Part shown: piece after piece, positions 1-10,861 of the stretch
Layout: the number at the start of each line of letters is the position of its first letter
Numbering within the stretch: position 1 is the first letter of the stretch
NCBI GenBank assembly: GCA_012274445.1
Contig: JAAROD010000093.1
Span: 806,001 to 870,000 of the forward strand
Direction of reading: 5' to 3'
Source of the DNA: Sclerotiophoma versabilis
Taxonomy: Eukaryota > Ascomycota > Dothideomycetes > Pleosporales > Didymellaceae
DNA: 64,000 nucleotides
Position numbers and translations under genes: made by a program
The notes under the pieces: generated by a model
Databases searched by the model: none
Seen by the model: only the letters and a program-made list of their open reading frames with translations
Told to the model about the DNA's origin: nothing

Positions 1-1179
1 GCGTTGATGACGCCTTACAATACTCGACAAGCTTGGAGGCCCCGGGTCAGTTCGTTGAGAAGCTGGCCACTCCACGACACAACCCTCGAGCGGCGCTCAA
101 GCTGGTAGACGGGATCTGCGTGCGCCATCTTGAACCCCTCTCGACACGCACAAGCGATGATCTTGATGGCTTCGGGGAGAGCGTTCTGCTCGCTAGCGAC
201 CCTGACTGGAAAGGGTCAGTAAGCTAGACTGAAGGGCTACACCGCGTGACGAACGTACCGTAGTGATGCTTGCCAACGACAAGCATGCACAATGCGATGA
301 GCATGAAGCCTAGCGTAAGCCCGTATGCAGCTGTGAAGCTAACGTGAGTTTCCAGGTACACCGTTGCGAACCAGGACAACGAGCCGATGTTGCCGATCCT
401 GCACGAACGAACGAAGGGTCAATTGACGATTGCGCAGTCTAGGGTGGCAAGCTTACCAGTAGTACAGGTTGTAGATATACTGCAGAGTGATCTGGTAATC
501 CGTGATCACTAGCTCTCCCGTCTCGAGCTGCACCAACCTGGACTCTGTTCTGGTTTGTTGGTCGGCGATGAATGGGACCATGATAGCACGAAAGCCCCCT
601 CCGCCCAAACCGATCAAGACCATAGCGACAGCGAGCCCGGGGACACCCCATTCCTTCTCAAGGCTACTCGACAAGGAACTTGTCGTCAGGACGATGCATC
701 CCAGACAGTACAGGGACGCGCTGACAACAAGGGTAGCGTAGCGCCCGAGGTAGCCATCCGCGACAATGGCCACGATGATGGGCGTGACGTAATAGAACAG
801 GTAGAAAGCGCAGTATATGCGCGTCGCCATCGCTTGGCCAAGACCAAGAGCTCCGGATTCACGCTGCGTCCCACGGTGTGGCGGATGCTCCATGTAGTTC
901 TCTGCGCGTCGAGCGATCAGCATCGCCATCTTCAGCGGATACTCAACGCGAGCCAGGTTCGGAACACGTACGCCACGGCGCGGTCAATCCCCAGAATGCT
1001 GCTCGTTCCCAGAACCCTATAATGCCCACGACCCATAGCCGCCAAGGTACGTCGTCTCTCACACGCCGCAGTTCTTTGGCGCGACCTGGTAGCTTGCTGC
1101 CTCTTTTCTTAGCCCCACAGCCATCACACCGCACCGTTAGACTGACGCACCTTCTGCTTTGTTCAACAGGAGAAGACAT
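1..1179 (-). CDS. POT/PTR2 proton-coupled oligopeptide transporter, 3' end cut by the window edge
   Basis: This is a membrane symporter of the POT (PTR2) family, expected to import di- and tripeptides with protons across the plasma membrane. Proposed exons (minus strand) are 972-1179, 457-901, 259-398 and 19-205; introns of 70, 58 and 53 bp join with no frame break, and a GTAAGG donor at 18 starts the next intron. The N-terminal part reads VPWRLWVVGIIGFWERAAFW then TAPWQNYMEHPP, and TPIIVAIVADGYLGRY is the PTR2 signature in the second helix. The piece ending YQLERRSRVVSW...RACRVF is the usual cytoplasmic loop. The remaining C-terminal half lies outside the window. The start is uncertain: an ATG at 1281 is in the same frame and an extra small N-terminal intron is possible. 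It is divergent from the DHA2 transporter at 1935. The family call is secure; substrate is inferred. Confidence 0.88.
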
Positions 1180-1934
1180 CGGGGAAACTGCTTGACCGGT
1201 GGGTGAGGGTGAGGGTGAGGCAAGCCAACGCCTTTGAATGGGAATAGTATTGAATGAAGCAAGAGATGGAGGATGGATCAAGCCCAGTGATGACGCTAAC
1301 GAGAAGCAGCTACGTGTGTACCGCTGTCTCCCATATAGGCAGCGAAGTCAAAAGACGTATCTGGGGCAAGCGACAGGTCAAGTATCTCCTGCATAGACTA
1401 TGGTGCATAGACCACACTGTACGGCACGGTGCAGTACCGTACAGTACCGTACAGCAGCTCTACGCTCTGAGCACGTTTTTACAGGCCTACCATAATCACG
1501 CTGGCCGCGCAACCAGCTCCTTCGTTCGTGAACTTGCGCAAGGGTCAGCCGCATCAGCAGCAAACGTGAGGTGGCTCTGAACTACGCTGCCGATGAACGG
1601 CAGTGGACGTCGCCCTAGCTCAGTTTGTAGTGCGCCTTGGTTTCCCTAGACCCTTGTCAGCGTGGTTGCCAGCGCCAGACGTCTTCTTGTTGGCTACAAC
1701 TCGTCGCATTGAGAGCTGCAAGGGTTGTCGACCTTCCAGACTACATGGCATGGGCCTGTGCTGGAGAGCCCTCAACTACTGCCTATCAGCTCACCATTGC
1801 CTGACAACATATAGACTCAGACAACTTCTGCCAGCCCTCTCTTCCGATTGAACTTGCTCCTTGCTCGTAGCAGCGGGTGCTGGGTGTAAACGTCGACGAC
1901 CCTCTCAACCTAGCCTCAACGTCTAGCGAGGATC
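1180..1934. promoter_or_regulatory. Divergent intergenic region between the two transporters
   Basis: No coding signal is visible. The stretch separates the minus-strand peptide transporter from the plus-strand MFS transporter and must hold both promoters. At 1418-1457 there is a dense run of overlapping palindromic GTAC elements (CTGTACGGCACGGTGCAGTA continuing into CCGTACAGTACCGTAC). The same kind of element recurs in other intergenic regions of the window. Confidence 0.5.
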
Positions 1935-4072
1935 ATGTCTAGCAGCGCTGCAGCCGCTATACCGTCCTTCCAAAGCCCGACGAGGTATCCGGCTCAGTCA
2001 GACCTGACTCAGCCAAACGTTCCTCGGCCAGACTTCTCTCAACCGTACTTCCCTCCACCTCCACAGCAAAAGGCCGTAGACTACAAAAAGTACAGAGGTA
2101 CGTGCTGGGCGCCCAACTGCCATGTCAGCTCCGTGAACTCACTAAGTGGCTTCGTACAACTCAGTCAAGATCCGCCGCCTTCCACCCGAACCTGCACTCT
2201 GTCTCACCCCAGCATCAGCGGACCCCCTGCTCGACTTTGGTACGGCAGCTACAGCCCAGCGCGGCGTATATGTTGCCGACAAGTGTACGTAGCGTCAAAG
2301 CACAAAGCGCAAAGCGCAAAACGTCGATCGCCTTCACCTTGCCATACCTGCTAATCTCAAATCGGCAACTGCAGGGACGCCAAAGAAGAATGAATGGCTC
2401 GTCATGAGCAGTCTTAGCTTCATATCGCTGATGGTCTCACTCGATGCGACCATCCTCGTCACCGTCCTGCCGGTAGGTCGCGAGCTGCTTTCCCCACCAC
2501 GCCTTCTTCGTTGCAGCTGACCTGCGACAGGAGATAGCACACTCGCTCCACGGCTCCTCAGTGGACGCTTTCTGGGCAGGCACCTCGTACCTCCTCACCT
2601 CGGCCGTCAGCCAGCCGGTTATCGCGTCCATCTCTGAGTCGTTTGGCCGGAAGCGGCAGCTGGTCGCGTCTCTTGTGCTCTTCACCTTTGGTACTGCCCT
2701 CTGCGCCGTCGCCCACGACTTCGGCGTCCTGCTCACAGGGCGCTGCATCCAGGGCGTCGGTGGCGGAGGCATCATCACCATGGCCCAGGTCATCTTCTGC
2801 GACATCGTGCCTTTGAGACAGCGCCCCAAGTACTTCTCCCTCGTGCTGGCCTCGTGGTCGGTCGGCAGCATCGTTGGCCCGGTCGTCGGCGGCTGCCTCG
2901 CGGAGAAGGCGTCGTGGCGATGGTGCTTCTACGTCAACCTTCCCTTCTGCGCCGTTGGTCTTGTGGTAGCGCCTCTGTGCGTCCGACTCGAGCCTGCGCC
3001 CAACCGCACGCTCACACAGAGACTGACACACATCGACTGGTTCGGTGCGGCTCTGTTCGTGGGCAGCACGACCAGTCTTCTCGTCGGCACGTCCTGGGGC
3101 GGCGTCCAGCATCCATGGCTGTCAGCCGCCACTCTGGCCCCGATGGCAGTAGGCTTGATTGGTATTGGCGTCTTCCTCTTGTCGCAGAGGCATGTATGGC
3201 CGCGCAGCTTGCTGCCGCTGTCGCTTTTCTGCACTTGCAGCTCGCTCGCTGCGTTCTACTGCGCGCTCGCGAACGGCTTCGTGGTAAGCATTCCCACATC
3301 GCTCAGACACAGCATCGCTCACAGTATGACAGCTCCTCGCCGCTCTCTACTACCTGCCTTTCTATTCGATGGCCGTCCGAGGGCATTCTCCTGTCCGCGC
3401 TGGCGTCGCTCTCTTCCCTGCGCTCTTCCTCCTCGTGCCAGGCTCTGTTGCTGTTGCCATGCTCACCACGCGTCTCGCGCGCTTCCGATGGGCCATCTGG
3501 GCCGGCTGGATCATCACGACCATCGCGTGCGGGCTCTTCCAGCTCTTCGATCTGCGCACCAGCTGGCCGCTCTTCTCGTTCGCTCTGGCCGTCTTCGGTG
3601 TAGGCAGCGGCATGGTCCTGACCAGCATCAACGTCGGTATCCAGGCCATGTCCAAGGCCGAGGACTGCGCAATGGCTGCCAGCATGTACGGTTTCATGCG
3701 CAGCGTAGGGATGCCTCTCGGGGTTGCTGTAAGTCGTCTGCCCCCTTGCCCTGCCTGACGCGAGCTCGCTACAGCGCACTGACCAGCCTCGAGCTGTCCG
3801 GGAACCTCTTCCAGAACGCCATGGCCCGTAGATTGGCCGAGTTCGGTCTGCCCACGGCCATCGCCCAAGACTCCGAGCGCTACGTCCGCATCGTTCAGGC
3901 GATGGCAGACACCGATCCGACCAAGAGTGCGATCCGCGAAAGCTACGTGGAGGGGTTCCGGTCCGTCTTCATTTCGATGACGGGTGTCTCAGCGAGCGCG
4001 CTGGTGCTCAGTCTGTTGATTCGGAAGTACAGCATGGACAAGGCTTTGCCGGCATCGTACACAGCGCGATGA
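1935..4072 (+). CDS. MFS transporter, DHA2 (14-TM) drug:H+ antiporter type
   Basis: This is an exporter-type major facilitator of the plasma membrane, 562 residues from proposed exons 1935-2097, 2375-2472, 2531-3283, 3333-3728 and 3794-4072, all in phase. Residues 1-55 are a Pro/Ser/Gln-rich cytoplasmic tail. The first helix carries LMVSLDATILVTVLP, followed by EIAHSLHGSSVDAFWAGTSY, the DHA2 hallmark. ISESFGRKRQ is the motif A loop, and GGGGIITMAQVIFCDIVPLR plus SVGSIVGPVVGG are motif C-like. The C-terminal piece LGVA-LSGNLFQNAMARR is typical of fungal multidrug or secondary-metabolite exporters. The first intron is long (277 bp) for this genome, and the last acceptor (CTCGAG at 3793) was chosen because the more canonical site at 3774 breaks the frame. 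No biosynthetic cluster adjoins it, so the substrate is unknown. Confidence 0.88.
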
Positions 4073-4274
4073 CGTGCCGGCTGGTGGAGACTTCTCTCTG
4101 GGTGGTTTACAAGGAGACGTGGAGTGGTGGAATCTGGGCTTCGGCGAGACATCACGTGTAGCTAGAAACATATACTCTACGCGAGCTAATAATATGTATC
4201 CTACGCGAGCTAAAAACACGCGACACTGCTTGTCAAGGATGTAGCGTCGTATATCTGACTACCATCACCGAGCA

Positions 4275-4652
4275 TCATGCCACTTGCTGTGCGGGATCTG
4301 CTCCGACCTCTCCAGCCAGCTTCTTGTACGTTTCGAGTGCGTGCTGCAGGACCTGCACGGCGTGCTCTGCCTGCGCTACAATGTACGTCCGAGCATGGAC
4401 GCTGTCGCGGTGTGCTTCACGCTCTCGCTCAAGAAGCGCCCTCAGCTGCTCGTTGTCCCATGTCTGTCGCTCCAGGCGCTGGGCGACGTCCAGTCTAAGC
4501 AGCCCATTCCTCCCACCGTTATGCGCATCCCCGCACCACGCGATCTCCTCAGAGCAGACGGAAGAAGGCAGTTCAATAGCGCGCGGAGAGGACGGTCGCA
4601 CGCCGGGGATGGAGAGTTGTGCGCGGATCTTTTCTCGTATCTCGGGATGCAT
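4275..4652 (-). CDS. Small coiled-coil protein (125 aa), member of a local paralog family
   Basis: This is an uninterrupted 125-residue frame with an ATG start. No known domain is recognised. The C-terminal half is strongly helical and charged: DNEQLRALLEREREAH is followed by AQAEHAVQVLQHALETYKKL. The same layout, (D/E)N-x2-LR then about 26-30 residues then L-x2-A-h-x2-(F/Y), is found in the divergent neighbour at 5108 and in the gene at 32907. Relative to those two this copy has four more residues in the spacer. It starts 455 bp from the start of the 5108 gene on the other strand. No signal peptide or membrane helix is seen. Function unknown; a dimerising or adaptor role is a guess from the coiled coil only. 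Confidence 0.55.
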   Translation of the reverse strand: MHPEIREKIRAQLSIPGVRPSSPRAIELPSSVCSEEIAWCGDAHNGGRNGLLRLDVAQRLERQTWDNEQLRALLEREREAHRDSVHARTYIVAQAEHAVQVLQHALETYKKLAGEVGADPAQQVA

Positions 4653-5107
4653 GGCTGGGGCAGCGTGAAGATCAAGGTAGGTGGAGCGGACAGCGACGCA
4701 CTGCTACCGTCTCGTCATCTACAGAAGGCCATCGATGTGTCTCTAGTCACATGGGAGCACGATGGCCAGGTTTGGGACACTTCGGGGGTCCGGATCACGC
4801 CCCTGGCAGCCTCAGCGTTTTCTATACATAGAGCAACACCATTAGCAAGTAGTGTGCCATTTCAGGACCCGAACTACGTTGCGCTTGACGTTGTTTTTAC
4901 GCTTGGAAAGTCTTTCATAGGCCGAATTGCATCACGCTTGCCGAGCTGTTTGGAGTGTGGGTGCAGGCTCATGTATCTTCTCTAGCTGACCGACACACAC
5001 CTGTACCAAGCTGAAGTCGGCGAGAAAACCACATCCTCACAGCTCTGGTAGCTCAGGCACCGACAAACGCTCAAGCACTGCGCCTACCAACAATCAGAAC
5101 TCACCTC

Positions 5108-5401
5108 ATGCCGCCTTTACCCGCTACCCCGAACATGACCAACGGCTTCGATCTTGACGACCTCATCGATCGAGTGGACTCGTTTCGACGTCAGCAAGAG
5201 CTCCAGACGCTCGCTTCCTTAGAGGCCGACAACCGCATGCTGCGCGGAAGACGGGCCCGTCTTCACCAAAGACGCGCATCAGCTTGCAGTCTGCTTCGAG
5301 AGGCCAGACACGTGCTGCACGGTCTCGAACATGCGATACGAGCGTTCCAGAATCGTCGCCTCTACGCCCAAGCGGAGCAGCCTGAGTCTCGGACTGTTTG
5401 A
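5108..5401 (+). CDS. Small coiled-coil protein (97 aa), paralog of the 4275-4652 and 32907-33278 genes
   Basis: This is a single-exon 97-residue protein. A short N-terminal segment (FDLDDLIDRVDSFRRQQELQ) leads into a coiled coil with DNRMLR, a 26-residue basic spacer and LEHAIRAFQNRRL. The 26-residue spacing is exactly that of the 32907 gene (ENERLR to LQQAVNIFEDL). The 5' flank is pyrimidine/CA-rich with no TATA seen. The stop codon lies 4 bp from the stop of the convergent bZIP gene, so the two 3' UTRs must overlap. It is divergent from its paralog at 4652. Function unknown. Confidence 0.55.
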   Translation: MPPLPATPNMTNGFDLDDLIDRVDSFRRQQELQTLASLEADNRMLRGRRARLHQRRASACSLLREARHVLHGLEHAIRAFQNRRLYAQAEQPESRTV

Positions 5402-5405
5402 ATGG

Positions 5406-6011
5406 CTATCCCAGCGCAGACCGGCAAGATCCAGTCATGGCTTTGTACCCGGCGCTGAACGGACTGGAGTCTTCGTAGACATGGTGTTCGTGTGGGTGGA
5501 CAGGCGGATGGCCGAGGAGCTCAGTAGGGTAGTCCAAGTGAGGCATCGTAAAGCAGGGAGTAAAGAACGACTCGAGCGGTGTTGGCGCGGCCTCGACTGA
5601 TAGTGGAGGCGCCAAGTCCGCACACAGAGGAGTAAGCGGAGGACTTGAGGTCTGTGTAGTATACCGAGGCGGCTGCACGTTACACTCTGCATGTCCAGGC
5701 GTGTGTTGCCCGCCGCGCACCGTCTCATCAGCCGGTGGAGGTGAGCTTTCCACAAGCGCAGTCTGATCTGTCGCTGCAGCAGAGAGAGCGACACGACTCT
5801 TCAGATCCTCCAGCTTCTTCTTGAGCTTCTTGCCTAGACGGGTGTCAGCCTGTTGTTCTGTCGTTCTGTCGTCCTGTCGTCGGTCGACCGCAGAGATCAT
5901 ACGGTAAGTGCGCTGGGCGATGCGGTTCTGCATCCTGCGACGTTCAGCAAGGTCGCCTATGTGCTTCCAGCTGTCTCGAGACAGAGCCTGGGTGCTGAGA
6001 GAAGCCGCCAT
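5406..6011 (-). CDS. bZIP transcription factor, short fungal type
   Basis: Proposed exons on the minus strand are 5903-6011 and 5406-5833, with a 69 bp intron (GTATGA donor) that interrupts the basic region, as is common in fungal bZIP genes. Splicing gives the DNA-binding segment RRRMQNRIAQRTYR followed by KKLKKKLEDLKSR, where N-x2-(A)Q-x-x-x-R is the bZIP contact motif. The leucine zipper after it is short and the rest (about 110 residues) is Pro/Thr/Ser-rich, as in activation regions. An in-frame ATG at 6119 would add 36 residues; the start at 6011 was preferred because it directly precedes the conserved segment. Targets unknown; no pathway cluster is adjacent. Confidence 0.82.
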   Translation of the reverse strand: MAASLSTQALSRDSWKHIGDLAERRRMQNRIAQRTYRMISAVDRRQDDRTTEQQADTRLGKKLKKKLEDLKSRVALSAAATDQTALVESSPPPADETVRGGQHTPGHAECNVQPPRYTTQTSSPPLTPLCADLAPPLSVEAAPTPLESFFTPCFTMPHLDYPTELLGHPPVHPHEHHVYEDSSPFSAGYKAMTGSCRSALG

Positions 6012-6801
6012 TGGTGCTGATGGTCGTAGCACAGGCTGGCGCAGATGGCGAATGGAGCAGTTGAAGAGTCGATACTGTCTGTGATATGGGGAGATGTAGT
6101 GTACAACGAACGTCAACACGCGCAGAGAGCGAGTGCATGTACTGATTGTCCAGCTGCGCCCGCCTTACATCAGGGACAGAGGTGATGGCGTAGAGTATCA
6201 ACTTATGAATGCGATGCTGTGCTGTACGAAGACTGACAGCGTCGCAGCACAGGATCTGTGGCCTCTGCAGGATTGCGCAGCTGCCGTTGCAGCGCGAGAG
6301 GGCTGCCCCTGCGTGAGCCACGGTAAGGTGTGTCCTCGCATCGTATGGACTTTTGCGGCTGCCAGCGCGATTCTTAGCATCGCATCTGCCGCCCGTGCGG
6401 TAGAGCGACGAACCCTGTTGGCTTGCTTACCATCCGAGTTACCATCCGAGACACAGCACACGGCGAGATTGCTAGCGCGTCGACGCTGAATAAATGAATC
6501 AGGTCCATCGCCACGTCCCTGCAGAGTGATCAACTCGATGGTGAGTCACGTTACGCCAGATCCAACAGTTGCCCAGCTCCAGCAAGAGGTACTGTACAGT
6601 AAGGCGAAGAACAAACCTCATATCAACAAGAACACTCAGCAGACTAGGGCATCTGTAGCACCATAGACCAAGCGTTTCAAACCAACTAACAGTGCTGTGT
6701 ACAACAAGTTGTGTCTATACTCTGGTTTCAATTGATCCTCCGCTAAAACAAGGAGGCCATGCGTAATTCAATGCCACAACCTTGATCATTCTAGACTTAG
6801 C
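6012..6801. other. Intergenic region with a perfect 12-bp palindrome
   Basis: No supported gene. It holds the bZIP promoter and the 3' flank of the F-box-like gene. A perfect palindrome TACTGTACAGTA lies at 6590-6601, matching the GTAC-type element seen elsewhere in the window. Confidence 0.4.
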
Positions 6802-8052
6802 TCATGCCTGGCTCCCTTGGATACATAAATGAAGATCGTCTTGGAGATAGACATCTGAGTCTTCGACAGACAAGGATGAAGACCGCACCAGCTCTACTAT
6901 ACGAAGTCGTGGCAAGACTGTAGATCTAGACTCGGCAAGACGGTTCAGGATACCGTTTGCTCCGCCGAGACGATCCATTACAGATGGCGAAACATCTGTA
7001 AGGTGCAATCTACACAGGCTTCGGGGAAGTATGTCAAAAATTCCACTTCCATCTAACTCGCCAATCAGGACAACCGCATCACCCGAGAAGTGCTCGAGAC
7101 TTGTTAACCCCGCAAGAGATTGTATTGGCCCTGTCTCGTGCGGCCTCGCGTTTTGGTACAGGAAGGTCAGATCCGTCAAAGTTTCGTGTGAGGTCGACAG
7201 CATGTCTATAATAGAACCGAAGCTTGGCTGGCATGCAGGAACAGGACAGTTGTAAGTGAAGCTCACCAGCTGGGAACATGATAGAATCATTCGACGGAGA
7301 GTCTCTGTTGACAGTGATGCGCCCGTCAGCGCTAATTCTGATATCATGGTCGAGCGGGGGGTAAATGCCCACTGAGGAAGCTCTCTATGTTGCCTTACGT
7401 CGACGACGTCCCATATATGCAGCGATTGGAGCGCTGGTAGCATAAAGACAGAGGCCAGATGATTGACCGAGCAAGGTAACGATAGCAGATTGAGCGTCCG
7501 GATATTTGCCAGGAACGGCATCTGCAAAGCGTCTTTTCCTGGCTGGGGCATGATCAGCGTCCAAAAAGGCTGGCCATCAAATAGAAATTGTGTACCGCCG
7601 TATTCGCTCCGTGCGTACTGGTCTTGAGTCCAACTCTTAAGTGTCGTAAGTCGTGGAAGATAAGCAAGCAGCAGCGTTGCTAACGCCTCCACATGGCCTG
7701 TTCTGATACGTTGAGTCCAATGTTGTTTCTTAGATCTTGGGACGGGAAGGTCTTCAATTGCTGCAGCAAAGCGGCCAACGCACTCTTCAGGAAGTGTCGA
7801 GTTTCTAGGTGTATGCAAATGATCCAGGAACACAAACCGAACTTTCAAGGCCAGTGTTGGGTTTCCGAGGATAGTCCTAAGGAATTTAGCAATGTTGTGA
7901 CTATGTCCGTGAAAACGTCGGTAGAGCAAATCTTGGGCGACACCATGGAGGACTCCATCGTAGCAAAATATGGAAAGATGGTGTGGACAGAGATAACTTA
8001 GAACGATAAAGAGAAGCTCTTTAGGAATACCTGAGAGCTTTGGCGGCCTCAT
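6802..8052 (-). CDS. F-box-like / leucine-rich hypothetical protein (416 aa)
   Basis: This is a single-exon gene. The N-terminus (LSGIPKELLFIVLSYLCPHH) has the Pro-x-Glu-hydrophobic layout of a fungal F-box-like domain, which would bind Skp1 in an SCF ubiquitin ligase. From about residue 130 to 410 there are irregular Leu-rich segments (LPRLTTLKSW, LANIRTLNLLSLP, LPALQSLHIWDV, ISELALTGASLS, LTDLTFLYQNA, LTSLEHFSGDA, LCRLHLTDV), consistent with a degenerate LRR substrate-binding region. No signal peptide. Such proteins are expanded in Dothideomycetes. Substrate unknown; the F-box call is by pattern and moderately sure. Confidence 0.72.
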   Translation of the reverse strand: MRPPKLSGIPKELLFIVLSYLCPHHLSIFCYDGVLHGVAQDLLYRRFHGHSHNIAKFLRTILGNPTLALKVRFVFLDHLHTPRNSTLPEECVGRFAAAIEDLPVPRSKKQHWTQRIRTGHVEALATLLLAYLPRLTTLKSWTQDQYARSEYGGTQFLFDGQPFWTLIMPQPGKDALQMPFLANIRTLNLLSLPCSVNHLASVFMLPALQSLHIWDVVDVRQHRELPQWAFTPRSTMISELALTGASLSTETLRRMILSCSQLVSFTYNCPVPACQPSFGSIIDMLSTSHETLTDLTFLYQNARPHETGPIQSLAGLTSLEHFSGDAVVLIGELDGSGIFDILPRSLCRLHLTDVSPSVMDRLGGANGILNRLAESRSTVLPRLRIVELVRSSSLSVEDSDVYLQDDLHLCIQGSQA

Positions 8053-8484
8053 CTTTGCACAGTGTGTCGTCAGGCTAATACATGTGCTGGGTAGAACGGC
8101 ATACTCCCATTATAGTTGGACCATGGAGGAGGTATTTACGGTAACGATCACGGACACAAGTCGCAACTGTGTGCAGTGACTGTCCTTCTCCCTCGCATTT
8201 CGCCATGCATTCGACGGGCACAAGACTAAGCCGCCCAATTGGCACAACCAGCACAGACCAGTCGAAAGGCCTCGAGCATAAGCTGCTGCGTGTCAGCGTG
8301 GATGCTAGCAACGCCCTTGCACCAGCGCGCGGTACATCATCTTGATGGCCGCTCACGCTGCTCTCTAGTTGTGTCCCTGTATCGCTCCCTGGGATCCGGC
8401 CAGCTGCTAAAACCGGTCTGTTCGCTCTTCAACGTTGCCTCCTTCTCCAGCCAGCCAGCCAGCCAGCGAGTTAATACCCCAAAC

Positions 8485-9309
8485 ATGCGTACCGAAAAAC
8501 ACCCCTTCAAGCTCAGCCACCGGCGATGCGGTACAGCATCCTACAGCAAGTCGCTGGCCTCCGTCGTCCGCATTCACACGGAAACCGTCAACATCTGGAC
8601 ACATTGCCTGGGCGCCCTCTGGTTCTCAGCATCCGCAGCGCAGCTCGTCTCCGCTTACTCAAGCTCGACTGCAAGCACAGTCCATGTCTCAGCCGGTGTC
8701 GCAGCCAATGTCACAGCCGTCATCGTGTACCTGGCAGCAGCCGCCCTCTGCTTTCTGTGCTCTTCGCTCTAACACACATTTGCGAACCACGCTCGAGCGG
8801 ACCTGTGGCAGCGCATCGACCACTTCGGCATCGTCGCTGTCATCTGGGCCTCCTCTGTCTCGTTTGCTTTCTTCGCCTTCCGCTGCCAGCCAGGCCTGCA
8901 GTGGGCGCATATAAGCCTAATGACCCTAGCGAGCGTGTCGTCCCTGAAGCGCCTATGGAAGACGGAAGTTGAGCACGCTGGAGGCTGGTGGGTTCGCCTG
9001 ACCACCCACGCTGCTCTAGGGGCACTGGCTACGCTGCCAGCACTGCAGTGCTGGTACCGAGCCCAGACACCTTGCCAGAACGCTGGCCTACTGACCGCCT
9101 TCGCAGAGCTGTCCGTCGCCAACAGCATAGGTGGTGCGCTGTACGCGACCAGCATGCTCGACAATGCCGTGGGGAAAGAGCTGGGCATCCCGGACGCCAG
9201 CCATCATGCCATGCACATCGTCGTTCTCGTCGGCGCGTGGCGGTACCAGCAAGGCCTTCTGGAGGCCTATCGCGTTAGCACTCGTGCGGGCTACAGTCTC
9301 TGCGGGTGA
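8485..9309 (+). pseudogene. PAQR / haemolysin III family seven-TM receptor with one in-frame TAA
   Basis: The 275-codon frame encodes a PAQR (adiponectin receptor/Izh-type) protein: RIHTETVNIWTH before helix 1, a helix-2 end reading CFLCSSL-stop-HTFANH, DHFGIVAVIWASSVSFAFF in helix 3, and the C-terminal HHAMHIVVLVGAWRYQQG. These motifs contain the expected Ser and three His of the putative zinc site (S-x3-H, and H-x3-H late). Codon 96 (8770-8772) is TAA; upstream and downstream stay in the same frame with no shift and family identity continues on both sides. A GT-AG intron removing the stop would also remove the S-x3-H motif. It is therefore a recently inactivated gene, a strain-specific nonsense allele, or a readthrough case. 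The N-terminus before residue 25 is shorter than usual. Confidence 0.8.
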
Positions 9310-10861
9310 AGGAGCACGCTGTGACGACAAGATCGAGATCAGGGGGGCCGGAAGGCAGGAGGACAATCCGAGCGGTGAGACTCGAGGTCCTGCGTCGATG
9401 CGAAGTCGAACGGTTCGTGAGGGACGTGCAAGTCGTCGTTCAATCAAGTCGTCGTTCAAGCGAGACATATGTACATACATGCAGTGGTGCGACGCTCTTC
9501 CTAGCGGACGTGCAAGACGCACAGCCTCGGCTAGGTGCACACAACATGGCCGCAGATGATTGCCGCGCAGCTCGACTGTTCGCTTAGACATCCTACATGC
9601 AACCACAAGTCTGTCTTAGTTGTTCTTCCTGCCTCGAGTGAAGCTCTGCGACTGCAACATCCTTCAGGAGCGGGGCGGTCCCAAGTCCCCGACAAGTGTG
9701 CCGCACGCTGTCGCAACGACGAAAGACGGTGCCTTCTCGGCTGCCACTACGGAAGTCGATGGCACAATCGGTCGGGGCATGGCGCATGTTATCGATGCTT
9801 CTATCAATAGCAATACGCCGACGAGAGCGCTTCCACTGAGGCCACCAGCAGCGCCACACGTACAGGTACGTACTGACCGAGCGACGACGTCGACGGCTAG
9901 GCCCCGACGTGTGGCGCCTTTTCTGATACGTGTAGCACGAACACATCCCGCCGTGCCGCACAGGCGCAGCACCGTACTCCACAAATGGTGAGGATGGCCG
10001 GTTGCAGCAAGATGGCTTCGCTGCACTGCATGGTCGTCGATTTTGGGTTTCGACGCATTCTTGTCGGGGCGGGGGATCCTCGCCAGCGTGATTCCTAGCG
10101 CGGCCAGCTGAGCCAGTTGCGGGTTCTGCCCGCACTCCCACCGGTATACCTCTGCGGGCGATGCCAGGGCGCGGCCACGCAGGGCTGACATTCCTGCTTG
10201 TTGCTGTTCCGCGCCGCACAGTACGGCACAAAGCAGTTACGGCATAGCGCAGTAGCTGCACTACTGGACCGTATCGACTGGCGCAGCTCTTTCGCGCACA
10301 CACGCGCTGGGGTGCAGTGCGGCTGTTTCACCGCGAGCCGCCGGCAGCTTGTGGGACCTTTACCTAGCACCTCCATTGCAACCTCGATTGCATCGACTCC
10401 ACAGGCTGGCGCAGTGATGCTGTAACCTCCAACGCCGTACAGGCAGTACAGTATAAGCACCGCGGTGCTCCCGTCCAGCCTGTGTCTGTTCAAGCATGGT
10501 CTTACTGGTGGCATGTATAATGGCCGAAGAACCTGTTGTGATTGTAACTGTCAAGCGCTCTTGTGGCGTGGAGAGCTCATTTGCTTCTCCGGAGACCGTC
10601 GACATCTGAGCGAGATGCTGGGGTCTTCACAGTAGCTCCAACCCCTTCCTGTCACATCTCCTGCCCAGCCGTACTGTGCCACTTTCGTGTTGGGCTGGCG
10701 CTTCTTTTCGGTCTTTCAGGGTATCAAGCATGCCACCTTGACGGGCTCATACTCCCTTCGCCCATCATGCTCTGAAGGTGCACATCCTCGAATATATATA
10801 GGTGTCGCTCCTGCTCACTGAGGGGATCACTGAGTGACCAGACCACCAGCCATCGGACAGC
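9310..10861. other. 1.5 kb region with only weak open frames
   Basis: Several overlapping open frames exist on both strands, a usual effect of high G+C. The only one with some protein-like character is a 175-codon frame on the minus strand (9664-10191) with a hydrophobic stretch GSALVGVLLLIEASITC near its end. It has no recognisable domain, and I do not call it as a gene. GTAC-rich elements occur near 10210 and 10440. Confidence 0.35.
10793..10800 (+). promoter_or_regulatory. TATA-like element upstream of the 10862 gene
   Basis: ATATATAT(A) at about 10793-10800 lies some 62 bp before the ATG at 10862, a reasonable place for a core promoter with a short leader. Confidence 0.4.

Noticed and set aside
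1200..1222. GGGTGAGGGTGAGGGTGAGG, telomere-like
   Set aside because: Three short units only, not the fungal TTAGGG sequence, and next to an internal gene start.
3729..3774. Canonical CTACAG acceptor at 3774 for the last MFS intron
   Set aside because: It shifts the frame; the acceptor at 3793 restores the family text LSGNLFQNAMARR.
9593..10303. A 236-codon frame on the minus strand
   Set aside because: Arg/Cys-rich text without pattern, overlapped by another frame; high G+C alone explains it.
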